Of a stretch of 64,000 nucleotides of DNA, positions 33,644-41,415 are shown in pieces. Position 1 is the first letter of the stretch. The number at the start of each line of letters is the position of its first letter. The notes under the pieces were generated by a model. The model was given only the letters and a program-made list of their open reading frames with translations. It had not been told where the DNA came from and ran no database searches. Source of the stretch: CAIXSC01 sp046349915 (GTDB taxonomy: Bacteria; Planctomycetota; Planctomycetia; Pirellulales; Pirellulaceae); NCBI GenBank assembly GCA_046349915.1, contig JAXMBL010000003.1, positions 1,922,001-1,986,000 on the forward strand. The letters are read 5' to 3'. The translations under genes were made by a program, and so were the position numbers.

Positions 33644-34159
33644 CTATTCCTCAATGTCCTTGCGTTTGTTGACCCGCAGCCATCCAGTGCCACCGTCATT
33701 GCGACTGAGTATTGTCGAGTCAGCACCGTAATTGCGAATGATAAAGCGACCGTTTGAGTTGTCATCAAAGAACGGAATACCTTCGCCGTCTCGCTGCTGG
33801 AATCCTTCAAGAGGAATGGTTCGCTTTTTCAGTGTCAAACGTGAACCTGAATCGTCGAAGTTACCTCGAATGAATGATTCGTTTGCAGTTACGCGATTGT
33901 CTACCGCGGCCAGTGTCCCTGAAAGAGCGCCATACATATTCATGAGACTACCGATTTGAGCCTGTAGTTGGTTGATTTGTGCCTGCAATTGCGCACGACT
34001 GGGGAGGTCGGTGACTTGCGCCGCCGTTAATTCCGCCTGAACGCCGCCTGTTGCGTTCAAAAACTGAATAACGCCGGGAGCGACAAGACGCATGACTGGA
34101 TGATTTTGTGCGTCGACTATCACTAGGGAATCTGTGGTGACACTGAGTGTTTGCGGCAT
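33644..34159 (-). CDS. Orphan coiled-coil protein, tail-fibre-like
   Basis: 171 residues. GGAGAA lies 6 bases before the ATG, which supports a real gene in a gene-poor area. The N-terminal 60 residues are beta-rich (LSVTTDSLVIVDAQNHPVMRLVAPGVIQFL). A heptad-like segment (LQAQINQLQAQIGSLMNMYGAL) and a possible second coil (AAVDNRVTANESF) follow, then a polar C-terminus with GIPFFDDNSNGRFIIRNYGAD. The layout recalls short fibre or head-domain proteins from phage or contractile systems, but no other phage gene is nearby. Family not recognised. Confidence 0.68.
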   Translation of the reverse strand: MPQTLSVTTDSLVIVDAQNHPVMRLVAPGVIQFLNATGGVQAELTAAQVTDLPSRAQLQAQINQLQAQIGSLMNMYGALSGTLAAVDNRVTANESFIRGNFDDSGSRLTLKKRTIPLEGFQQRDGEGIPFFDDNSNGRFIIRNYGADSTILSRNDGGTGWLRVNKRKDIEE

Positions 34160-35499
34160 ATTGTTCTCCAGCGAAAATGTTGAGAAACGATTGGGGGAAA
34201 CGCAGATCGACCAAAGTAAGCCGGCGGCGACCGAGAATGTTTGACTTCAGAAACCGCCGATCCGCCGCTCGGGTTGATCGCCCTATTGGTGCGTCTTTGG
34301 GCAAGTGGTCGCTCTACAGTGAACCCTTCATATGGGATTGTTGCTAGCCTTCTGAGTGAGTGCAACCAGTTTATTGATCGTCTCTAGACAGACAATGCCA
34401 GCCGGATACGCGTTCCTTGTCAGAAGCCCTGCCAATTCGATGCAATCATCTTTGCGCTCTGGAACGCAGCAGATCAGTCGCGATCAAAAGAGAATTCGAG
34501 TTCTCGCACTTGGGAGCTCGCTCGACGAATCCGCAAGCGAAGGGGCTGTTGGCGTGGGCTGCACTTGTTGGACTCCGAGGCGTGGCGTAGAGCCACGACT
34601 GATCGTTGCCGTGGGGTTCAGCCCGCGGGAGTGCTGTGTTGATTACCGAGCCGGGAGCCGGGCAGTTTGACTCGCCATAGGTCGTTGTCACTGAGACGCG
34701 TTACTTGGGTTGGTTTCTGTTCGGCACGGATCAATGGCCACTCGCGATCTCTCATCACGCTCAGTGGCTTCACGCCGCGAGGGTTCTCCTACGAGCCACA
34801 AGTCTCGTTGCAATCTCCTGCCGCCTTCGAATTCTCTCGTTCAAACCACGGGTCAAAACCCGTGGCTAATGTCGGTCGTCGCTCCGCGACTGCATGTTCT
34901 AGACGTGGAGTCTGCCGCACGAACGATAAGAACACCGCTTCCCAATGCGGACTCAATGCACGCCAAAACTCGTGGCGAGTCGCCTGGTAACGAGCTCCAT
35001 CGCGTGGGATCGCCTGTGATCACAAACGAATTCCATCACGCGTCTCGATTTTCGACAAATCCACACGGCATGTTCGCCGATTCCAGAAAGAGATGCGGTG
35101 ACGTGACGTTCACCAAACCAAGGTAGGGTTAACGTCCGCGCCTGTGGGCATCGTTGGAGATGCTCGATTGGGGCGAGTTGTTGTTGTGGTCGTTGTCGGA
35201 GTCGGGGTGTGTAGCTGCGGGCCTTGATCCGGTGGTGTCGCTGCGCTCAACCACCGGCTAATGGCTAGCAAGCCTCCGGCTTGAGTGGCCGCGAAGCCTC
35301 AGGGACTCGCCGTATCGAATCCCGCTCCTACCTTTCCAGGTCGGCGAGTGACACTGCGGACGCAACCGGGGCTTCTTCGGGTGGGGATTTGGACATTGCG
35401 GCGGCCACTCAGAAGAGCGGTTCGCTGTGCGAATCGTTGCGCCTACGAAAAAACGTCCCGTGAAGGACGTTGATTGCGAGCGAATAAGACGCTCGATAG
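34160..35499. repeat. Repeat-rich gene-free region; right arm of the inverted duplication
   Basis: 1340 bases. Positions 34584-35039 mirror 32969-33285 (see that entry). Also present is a palindrome CCGGTGGT (35229-35236) with ACCACCGG (35250-35257) around GTCGCTGCGCTCA, another known-looking planctomycete intergenic repeat. Short frames exist but lack ribosome sites and motifs. The tRNA follows. Confidence 0.65.
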
Positions 35500-35572
35500 T
35501 ACCCCCTAGGGGATTCGAACCCCTGTTGCCGGACTGAGAACCCGGAGTCCTAGGCCTCTAGACGAAGGGGGC
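35500..35572 (-). tRNA. tRNA-Glu (anticodon CTC)
   Basis: 73-nucleotide cloverleaf on the minus strand. The acceptor GCCCCCT pairs with AGGGGGT, with discriminator A. The D-arm is GTCT...AGGAC as in bacterial tRNA-Glu. The anticodon arm is CCGGG-TTCTCAG-TCCGG, with anticodon CTC at positions 34-36. The T-arm is GGGGT-TCGAATC-CCCTA-like. CCA is not encoded. It lies at the right edge of the repeat-rich region. Confidence 0.95.
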
Positions 35573-35686
35573 CTTGCTGACGGACAGTCGGTATTCTGCC
35601 AGGAGAATGACGGAAGTCAACCCCTACTGACCTGCGGCGTCCGGCAAGCCGAAACTCACGCCCCGCTCCAACCTCCTCGGTCCGCC

Positions 35687-37372
35687 CTACAAGCCGCCCG
35701 TCAGGTCGCGTTGCATCTGATCGAAGACGGGGCGTAGGCTCTTGTTAAGTTGTTGACGCAGTTGAGCTTGTACGGGTTCGGGCACTCGACCAAGCAGCGG
35801 GAGCAATCGAGCCAATGTCGACTCGGCGGCTGCTCGCTGTCCCTGCAAGTCGCGAATGTTCGCCAGCCCAATGACGCCGCTGGCCGCAAAGGCCGCGTCG
35901 GACTGCGGGTTCGCTTTCGCCAACGAACTATAGACCGACTCGGCGGCCTCCAGATCGTTCCGCTGCAAGTAGGTCTCGCCCAGTTGCTGGCGAGCTCGAT
36001 GGACGTAATACGCGTTCAGCGGGTCGCCCCCTTCGGGAAAGTACCGCTCCACGCTCAGATACGCCTCGACGGTCCCCTCCTGCATGGCCAGGAAGAACTG
36101 GTCCTTCGCCGTCTCGCGACGTTCGGTTCGCTGCTGTTCGTTGGCTGGCAACGCCGTCTCGAAGAACGAACGGGGGCGAGTCCACCAGGCGGCCGCGACT
36201 CCAATGACGAGTGCACAGCAGATGGTCGCCGCCATGAGGGCCCAGCCGCGTCGTGGCGACGAAGGGCGAGTGGTGCGGAGCATGGCGGTGGCGAGCCGGC
36301 GAGTCACGGCGGCTCGTTCTGGCCCCAATTCCGCCCAAGGCGATTCGAAATCGTCGCCAAGGCCGCCGGCCCAAATGTCGTCTTCGCTGCCCTCCTGGCC
36401 TGCGATAATCCGCAACTCGCGAATCAAGTCCGCCGGTTGCGCGAATCGCTCCTCGGGTTTCTTGGCCAACAAGCGATGCACGGCTCGACTGAGCGCCGGC
36501 GGAATGTCGGATCGCAACGAATCGAGTCGCGGTGGTTCGTTTCGCAGGTGCTGGACTGCAATGGCCAAGGCGCTGTCGCCTTGAAACGGCGGGCGCCCGG
36601 CCAGCATGTGATAGGCGGTAGCGCCCAGCGAATACAAATCGCTGCGCGGATCCACCACTCGTCCTTCGACCTGCTCGGGGCTCATATAGAGCGGCGTGCC
36701 GAGCGTGATTCCCTCTTGAGTTAAATGAAGCGTCGCTTGCGTCGCGTTCACTCGAGCGAGCCCGAAGTCGGCGACCTTCACCTCGCCGCTGCGAGCGATC
36801 AGGATGTTCTCGGGCTTGATGTCGCGGTGGACAATGCCGGCTTGAGCAGCCTTCTGCAAGGCGGCGGCCACCTGTCGCAGGACGCTGACGGCTTGCGTCG
36901 GCGTCAGCGGGCCCTGGCGTTGGATCAACTGCCGCAGGTTTTGACCCTTGACGTACTCCTGCGCAATAAAGTGGATGCCGTCGCGCACGCCCACTTCGTA
37001 AATCTGCACGATGTTCGCGTGGACAAGAGCCGCCGCCGCTCGTGCTTCATTCTGGAATCGCCGAATGTAGGCTTGGTCCTCGGCCAGACGCCCCAATAGC
37101 ACCTTCAACGCAACTCGACGTCCCAAGGACTTCTGTTCCGCCAGATAGACTTCCGCCATGCCGCCTCGTCCCAGGCGATGGCCAATGTGGTAGTCCCCCA
37201 GTTCCTTGCCCGCGAGATCGCGTCCCGAGTTAGCGCTCGAGTTTGTGCTGGCGTCAGACGCAGATTCACCGTGATGACTTACGTGGTCATGCACCGAGTC
37301 GCTTTCGCCGATTCGCGAGTCGGAGCGCGCGGGCTCGTTTGCGTCGGATGTGGGGACGTCACCAGAGTCCAT
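35687..37372 (-). CDS. Serine/threonine protein kinase with membrane anchor and TPR-like C-terminus
   Basis: 561 residues. A polar 55-residue N-terminus leads into a Hanks-type kinase domain: glycine loop LGRGGMAEVYLAEQ, VALKVL with the catalytic Lys, HRDIKPENILI, DFGLAR, GTPLYMSPEQVEG, DLYSLGATAYHML. All catalytic residues are present. A single transmembrane helix (WALMAATICCALVIGVAAAWW) follows at about 400. The extracytoplasmic 140 residues contain TPR-like helices (LNAYYVHRARQQLGETYLQRNDLEAAESVYSSLAKANPQSDAAF). It probably senses an envelope signal; no partner phosphatase is adjacent. Confidence 0.93.
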   Translation of the reverse strand: MDSGDVPTSDANEPARSDSRIGESDSVHDHVSHHGESASDASTNSSANSGRDLAGKELGDYHIGHRLGRGGMAEVYLAEQKSLGRRVALKVLLGRLAEDQAYIRRFQNEARAAAALVHANIVQIYEVGVRDGIHFIAQEYVKGQNLRQLIQRQGPLTPTQAVSVLRQVAAALQKAAQAGIVHRDIKPENILIARSGEVKVADFGLARVNATQATLHLTQEGITLGTPLYMSPEQVEGRVVDPRSDLYSLGATAYHMLAGRPPFQGDSALAIAVQHLRNEPPRLDSLRSDIPPALSRAVHRLLAKKPEERFAQPADLIRELRIIAGQEGSEDDIWAGGLGDDFESPWAELGPERAAVTRRLATAMLRTTRPSSPRRGWALMAATICCALVIGVAAAWWTRPRSFFETALPANEQQRTERRETAKDQFFLAMQEGTVEAYLSVERYFPEGGDPLNAYYVHRARQQLGETYLQRNDLEAAESVYSSLAKANPQSDAAFAASGVIGLANIRDLQGQRAAAESTLARLLPLLGRVPEPVQAQLRQQLNKSLRPVFDQMQRDLTGGL

Positions 37373-37521
37373 GAAATCATCCTTGCCTTTGTCTCTCGAT
37401 CGTCTGTCTCTCGATCGTCGTCGCGACGTGGTTGCCCACGCGGATTGGCCGCGGGGCGAGGGGCGAAGTCTCCATGCTAAGCTCCCTGATCCCGAGCCCT
37501 ACTGAGTATCCCTCCCCTAGC

Positions 37522-38424
37522 CTAATCGACCAAACGGGCGGGTTGAAGCGTCACCAAGACGTTCAGGCTACCCGATTTGAATCCCGCCAAGTCGATTGTC
37601 ACGAATTTGAAACCCAGCTCCAAGAGTTTCCGCACCAACTGGTCGCGGAAGGGATTGGCGAGCACTCGGTCGAGTTCTTCGCGAGGCACCTCTACTCGAG
37701 CCAAATCTCCTTTGTGGTAACGCACGCGAGCGACGGGGAATCCTTCCTTGCGCAGGAACTGTTCGGCGGCGTCGATCATCGCCAAGCGAGCGGGCGTGAC
37801 CGCCTCTCCATACGCCACGCGACTCGACAAACACGGACTCGCCGGCTTGTCCCAAACGGGCAAGCCCCAAGCCTCCGCCAACCGACGAACTTCCTGCTTG
37901 TTCAAGCCGCATTCGGCCAATGGGCTGAGCACCGAGTGTTCCCGTGCGGCGGCGAGACCCGGTCGATAGTCTCCCAGGTCGTCCAGATTGGCGCCGTTGA
38001 CGATGGTGGAGATTCCCTGGGCGGGCGCCCACTTTTCCAGTTGAGTGTAGAGTTCGGTCTTGCAGTGATAACAGCGGTCGGGGGCGTTGCGAAGGTAGTT
38101 GGGGTCGGAGAACTCGTCGGTTTCGAGAACGACGTGGCGAATCCCGATCTGCTGGGCGGTCGAGGTCGCCCACGCTAGTTCACCCGCCGCCAGGCTCGCA
38201 CTCACTCCCGTCACGGCGACCGACCGTGCGCCTAACGCGAGATAGGCGGCTTGCGCGACGACGGCGCTATCCACACCCCCTGAGAAAGCCACCGCCACGC
38301 TCGGCAGTGATTGTAGCCGCCCTATCAACTGTTCACGTTTGGCAAGCAGAGCTTGTTCGTGAACGGCGTCGAGATCGGGGCCTGCGACTACTCGTTCAGG
38401 AGGCGTCGCGCCAGCGATCGTCAT
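37522..38424 (-). CDS. larE: ATP-dependent sacrificial sulfur transferase LarE
   Basis: 300 residues. PP-loop ATPase motif SGGVDS (48-53), then RCYHCKTELY, GANLDDLGDYRPGL and KPASPCLSSRVAYGE. Cys198 aligns with the Lactobacillus LarE cysteine whose sulfur is donated to make the pincer nickel cofactor of lactate racemase (NPN). No larA, larB or larC gene is in the window, so it is either an orphan or feeds genes elsewhere. It follows the DUF4912 gene on the same strand but 340 bases away. Confidence 0.9.
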   Translation of the reverse strand: MTIAGATPPERVVAGPDLDAVHEQALLAKREQLIGRLQSLPSVAVAFSGGVDSAVVAQAAYLALGARSVAVTGVSASLAAGELAWATSTAQQIGIRHVVLETDEFSDPNYLRNAPDRCYHCKTELYTQLEKWAPAQGISTIVNGANLDDLGDYRPGLAAAREHSVLSPLAECGLNKQEVRRLAEAWGLPVWDKPASPCLSSRVAYGEAVTPARLAMIDAAEQFLRKEGFPVARVRYHKGDLARVEVPREELDRVLANPFRDQLVRKLLELGFKFVTIDLAGFKSGSLNVLVTLQPARLVD

Positions 38425-38765
38425 GGGGTTACCAGCCGTCTGGGCGACGGCCTCCTACAAAGGCGGGAAAAAAAGACGCTTCTCCACCGCAATGCCGTGG
38501 CGACGAGTTTTTGGGAGCCCGCAAGAGATAGGTGGGAACCTAGGCCAAGGGGCTCGTGATCCAACGGCCGAATGCCGCAAGCGGCCGGAGCGTTGGCTAT
38601 ACAGCGACCTGGGCCCGAATTTGGTTCCCTTGCGGACTCGTTATCGGCTCCCCGAAAATCAACGTCAACATCACGAACATGGCAGAGAAGCGCCTGTCGA
38701 GCGCGAACGCTCGACAACCGCATCCTAGCAACGTCCGGCAGGGGGAACAAGTCGCGAAATCGAGG
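38425..38765. other. Gene-free region with nested inverted repeats, possible structured RNA
   Basis: 341 bases. GCCGTC-tgggc-GACGGC (38435-38451) is a dispersed-repeat-like hairpin. Between 38534 and 38629 there are nested pairings: GGGAACC (38534-38540) with GGTTCCC (38623-38629), GGCC (38543-38546) with GGCC (38612-38615), CCAACG (38561-38566) with CGTTGG (38591-38596) and GCCG (38567-38570) with CGGC (38582-38585). A perfect 8-bp stem with a CGAA loop (GTCGAGCG/CGCTCGAC) is at 38696-38715, downstream of the DUF4912 gene. Confidence 0.55.
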
Positions 38766-40364
38766 TCAATCGTTCGATTCGCGAATCATCGGTTCCATGA
38801 CCTTGGTGTTCCGTTCGACCGCAATCACGATCGTCCGCTGTTCGCCGCCGTCGCGGCTGCTGGCTACCACCGGAATTACTTGACGCTTATCTGGCAACGC
38901 CATGCGGACCGCGAACGAACCGTCGTCGCGGAGCTTCACCGGTTCGCCGGACAAGGTGACATGGGCGTCGGGCTTGGTCTGGCCGTGCACTACCATTTCC
39001 GCGTCGACGTCAAACTGGAAGTCGCGACGACGGCGCAGGATTCGTTCGGCGCCCACTCCGAATCGAGACGAGATCGGGGGGCCGATCGGTCGCTGCAGTT
39101 TCTCCTCGATCGCTTCTTGCAGTTCGTGACTGCTGGTCTCTTCGCTATAGCCGCCGCTCTGAGCGAAAATTCGCTCGAAGTTCTGCTCCACATCCGACCA
39201 GTTCTCGTCGATCGAATCCGCGCTGCCCGGTCGAGGCGTCGTCACGGTGTTGCTGCGAGTAATCACGAAGAACTTGCCGTTGGCGCCCAGATAACCCAGT
39301 TCGACTCGATATCCCTTGGGTGGATCGATTACGTCGATGTACCAGTTATGCACTCCGCCATGAATCGGGATTTCCCGCAAGACGCGCTCGGCCGAGCTGG
39401 TCGTGCCGGAGCTCTCGATCTCCAACAGACGCAAAATTGGTCGAGCCGTATGCCACTGTTCCGCCATGGCCGCTTGAGCTCGCAGTACGCTTTGGCGAGT
39501 CACCTCCCAGGTGGCTTGCAGCCAGTACGGATCGCGAACGATCAACACGACGCGATCACGCTGAGCTTCGCCGCCTTGGCCCTCGCTCCCCTTCCCTTCA
39601 GCCGGTTGCGACAAATCGCGACGTCGTTCGCGTTCTTCGTTCGCACGTTGGATTTTACGCGATGCCTGCGTCAGGCGAGGCTTTTCAGCCGGTTTCTTCT
39701 CAGGCGCCTTGGCAGCCGCTTTCGCTGCTGGCTTGGTCGCGGGTTTGGCGAGTTCGTTTTTGGCCGAGTCCCGCGCTTGGTCGGCTTTGCCCTCGCTGAC
39801 AGACTCCAAAGACTTCGAGCTGCCAGTCTTTGTGGCGACTGCTTTGCTGGCTTTCGGCGTCGCAGCCGACTTGCTGGCGGCCGATTTGGGGGAAGTCGTT
39901 TTGGAGCTCTCGAGCTTGTCACCCTTCTTCGCCGTCACGGTCTTAGCTATCGACGGCTTGGCCGCCGACGGCTTGGCTCCTAAGCGAGCTGCGGCGGTTT
40001 GAGTCGCCGCTTTTCCTCCCGCAGAGGCGCCGGACTTGGTCGCCGGCTTGGGACCTGCCGCTTTGGCCGAGCCGCCCTTCGCGGCGCCGCCCTTGGCAGA
40101 TGCCGATTTGCTGGCGGCCGCCTTGCTGCCGCCCTCTTTGGCGGAGCTTGCCTTGGTGGCGCCCGACGCCTTGCCGGACTGGCTCGGCTTACCCGCTGAG
40201 CCAACTCTGCTGGATGGTTCTTTGTTGCCTATTTTCACTGTTTTACCTAAAGCGCGTATCAGTTGTTCTTTCCGCATCGACTGCCAACCCTCAATGCCGC
40301 TCTTTCTGGCCAATTGAGCGAGGTCTTTCAGCGAGTAGTTTTTAAGTGAGGCGACGGTAATCAA
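38766..40364 (-). CDS. DUF4912 protein with Rho-N/SAP-like head and H1-like Ala/Lys tail
   Basis: 532 residues from a TTG at 40364, chosen because AAGGAAT is 8 bases upstream and the family begins with ITVASLKNYSLKDLAQLARKSG. That N-terminal segment is a SAP/Rho-N-like nucleic-acid-binding helix pair. About 220 residues of Ala/Lys/Ser/Pro repeats (AKGGAAKGGSAKAAGPKP-type) follow, resembling histone H1-like tails. The C-terminal part is DUF4912 (VVLIVRDPYWLQATWEV; ELGYLGANGKFFVITRSN). It likely binds DNA or RNA; role unknown. It is divergent from the ATP synthase operon. Confidence 0.85.
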   Translation of the reverse strand: MITVASLKNYSLKDLAQLARKSGIEGWQSMRKEQLIRALGKTVKIGNKEPSSRVGSAGKPSQSGKASGATKASSAKEGGSKAAASKSASAKGGAAKGGSAKAAGPKPATKSGASAGGKAATQTAAARLGAKPSAAKPSIAKTVTAKKGDKLESSKTTSPKSAASKSAATPKASKAVATKTGSSKSLESVSEGKADQARDSAKNELAKPATKPAAKAAAKAPEKKPAEKPRLTQASRKIQRANEERERRRDLSQPAEGKGSEGQGGEAQRDRVVLIVRDPYWLQATWEVTRQSVLRAQAAMAEQWHTARPILRLLEIESSGTTSSAERVLREIPIHGGVHNWYIDVIDPPKGYRVELGYLGANGKFFVITRSNTVTTPRPGSADSIDENWSDVEQNFERIFAQSGGYSEETSSHELQEAIEEKLQRPIGPPISSRFGVGAERILRRRRDFQFDVDAEMVVHGQTKPDAHVTLSGEPVKLRDDGSFAVRMALPDKRQVIPVVASSRDGGEQRTIVIAVERNTKVMEPMIRESND

Positions 40365-40618
40365 GGCAGGATTCCTTGGCGGCGGCAGGCGTGGTTCTCG
40401 CCTCAACTCCAAAGCAATTCCGAAGTTGAGGGAAACGCGTGTTACGTGGGATAGATGTCAGAGTAATCCAAGGTCTGGCATAGTTCAACCAACAAAAAGT
40501 TGCGGGATTACTCGACGGGGGGCGGCGTGGATTGGGCCGAGCGGTTCTCGGCGCCTTGCAACCCTGTTTTGTGGTTGGTAATTTGTGCTAAGTGATTGGC
40601 CGGTAACGCCAAAACGGA

Positions 40619-40640
40619 CTTTGTGAAAAAAAACACAAAG
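40619..40640. promoter_or_regulatory. Inverted repeat with A8 spacer upstream of the atp promoter
   Basis: CTTTGTG, eight A, CACAAAG: a perfect 7-bp inverted repeat around an oligo-A tract, ending 5 bases before the putative -35 element. It may be an operator or a bent-DNA element. It does not fit a terminator because no T-run follows on either strand. Confidence 0.45.
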
Positions 40641-40645
40641 GTTGG

Positions 40646-40673
40646 TTGACCGGTCCTTACTGCTCAGTTAGAT
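40646..40673 (+). promoter_or_regulatory. Candidate atp operon promoter
   Basis: -35 TTGACC (40646-40651), 16-base spacer, -10 TTAGAT (40668-40673), about 40 bases before the first start codon. It is a fair but not perfect match. Confidence 0.45.
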
Positions 40674-40712
40674 TGAAAAAACCCAGTTGGGGAGAAGGGA
40701 CGGGATAGTCGT

Positions 40713-40979
40713 TTGAATCGATCCCGATCCTCTGATCCGTACAGTCGCGTGGGAATTGCCATGGACTGGGCGGCTCGAATCATGGCGGTGGCTCTGGAGA
40801 TGGTCCTGCCTGGTCTGGCGGGGATGTGGCTTGATCGACGGTGTGGCACTTGGTACTTCGTTTTGATCGGGTTTGCTTTTGGGTTGGTGGCCGGGATGTG
40901 GCACCTGATTCGAGCGACTCGCGATCTGGGCGGGGGCCGGCAGCGTCGTCCTTCTGAGGACGATCCGAAGCGTGGATGA
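40713..40979 (+). CDS. AtpZ/AtpI family small membrane protein
   Basis: Up to 88 residues from a TTG at 40713, or 72 from the ATG at 40761; the ribosome site does not settle this. The core is two membrane helices (AARIMAVALEMVLPGLAGMWL and WYFVLIGFAFGLVAGMWHLI) with the LGxWLD-like turn MWLDRRCG of the AtpZ/AtpI family, then a basic tail. This family is found at the head of atp operons and is linked to F0 assembly or Mg uptake. Its 3' end overlaps the next gene by 8 bases. Confidence 0.8.
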   Translation: MNRSRSSDPYSRVGIAMDWAARIMAVALEMVLPGLAGMWLDRRCGTWYFVLIGFAFGLVAGMWHLIRATRDLGGGRQRRPSEDDPKRG

Positions 40980-41409
40980 ACCGACGTTGCCTTCTGAAGT
41001 GCCGCCGACCAGTGGTTCGGCCATGACTCGTGGTGTTTTGATTGTAACGGGCGTGTTGGTCGTTGTATTTCCGGTGGTGGCCGGATACGGCTACTGGGCG
41101 CACGGTGAGATAGGTGTGATGGCGGCTGCTTTGGCGGCTGGCGTCAGTTGGTTGGGTGGAGTGGCGGGGTTATTGGTGTCGCTCCCCTTTCAGGGTTTGC
41201 AGGCGGTGAACGGCGTCCTGTTGGGGATGTTGGTTCGAATGACGGTGCCTCTTGCTGCCGCCGCGGGCTTGTTCCTGCGGGGTGGCGAGTTGGTGAGGGC
41301 GGGATTGGTCGAGATGCTGGTGGTCAATTACTTGATCGCTCTAGCTCTCGATACGGTTCTTTCGGTGCGGATGGTGCGGCGAATCGCGGCGCGGGAAACC
41401 AAGGCGTAA
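40972..41409 (+). CDS. atpI: ATP synthase subunit I (AtpI) family membrane protein
   Basis: 145 residues with four predicted helices (RGVLIVTGVLVVVFPVVAGYGYW; IGVMAAALAAGVSWLGGVAGLLVSL; VNGVLLGMLVRMTVPLAAAAGLFL; GLVEMLVVNYLIALALDTVLSV). The layout and position, second gene before atpB, match AtpI-type proteins that assist assembly of the c-ring. It overlaps the preceding gene by 8 bases and ends 6 bases before the atpB start, so all three are coupled. Confidence 0.78.
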   Translation: MDEPTLPSEVPPTSGSAMTRGVLIVTGVLVVVFPVVAGYGYWAHGEIGVMAAALAAGVSWLGGVAGLLVSLPFQGLQAVNGVLLGMLVRMTVPLAAAAGLFLRGGELVRAGLVEMLVVNYLIALALDTVLSVRMVRRIAARETKA

Positions 41410-41415
41410 TTGCTC

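Larger units (their letters stand above)
40365..40712. other. Divergent promoter region upstream of the ATP synthase operon
   Basis: 348 bases between the DUF4912 start and the first atp gene. It is AT-richer than its surroundings. It contains an A8-loop inverted repeat (40619-40640) and a plausible plus-strand promoter (40646-40673), both listed separately. No coding region is supported. Confidence 0.55.

Noticed and set aside
31793..35500. Prophage remnant
   Set aside because: The coiled-coil protein looks fibre-like, but no integrase, capsid, terminase or other phage gene is visible and the tRNA is intact without a duplicated 3' end that I can find.
38556..39983. Plus-strand frame opposite the DUF4912 gene (475 codons)
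   Set aside because: Opposite the Lys/Ala-rich tail, where few stops occur by chance; no motifs.
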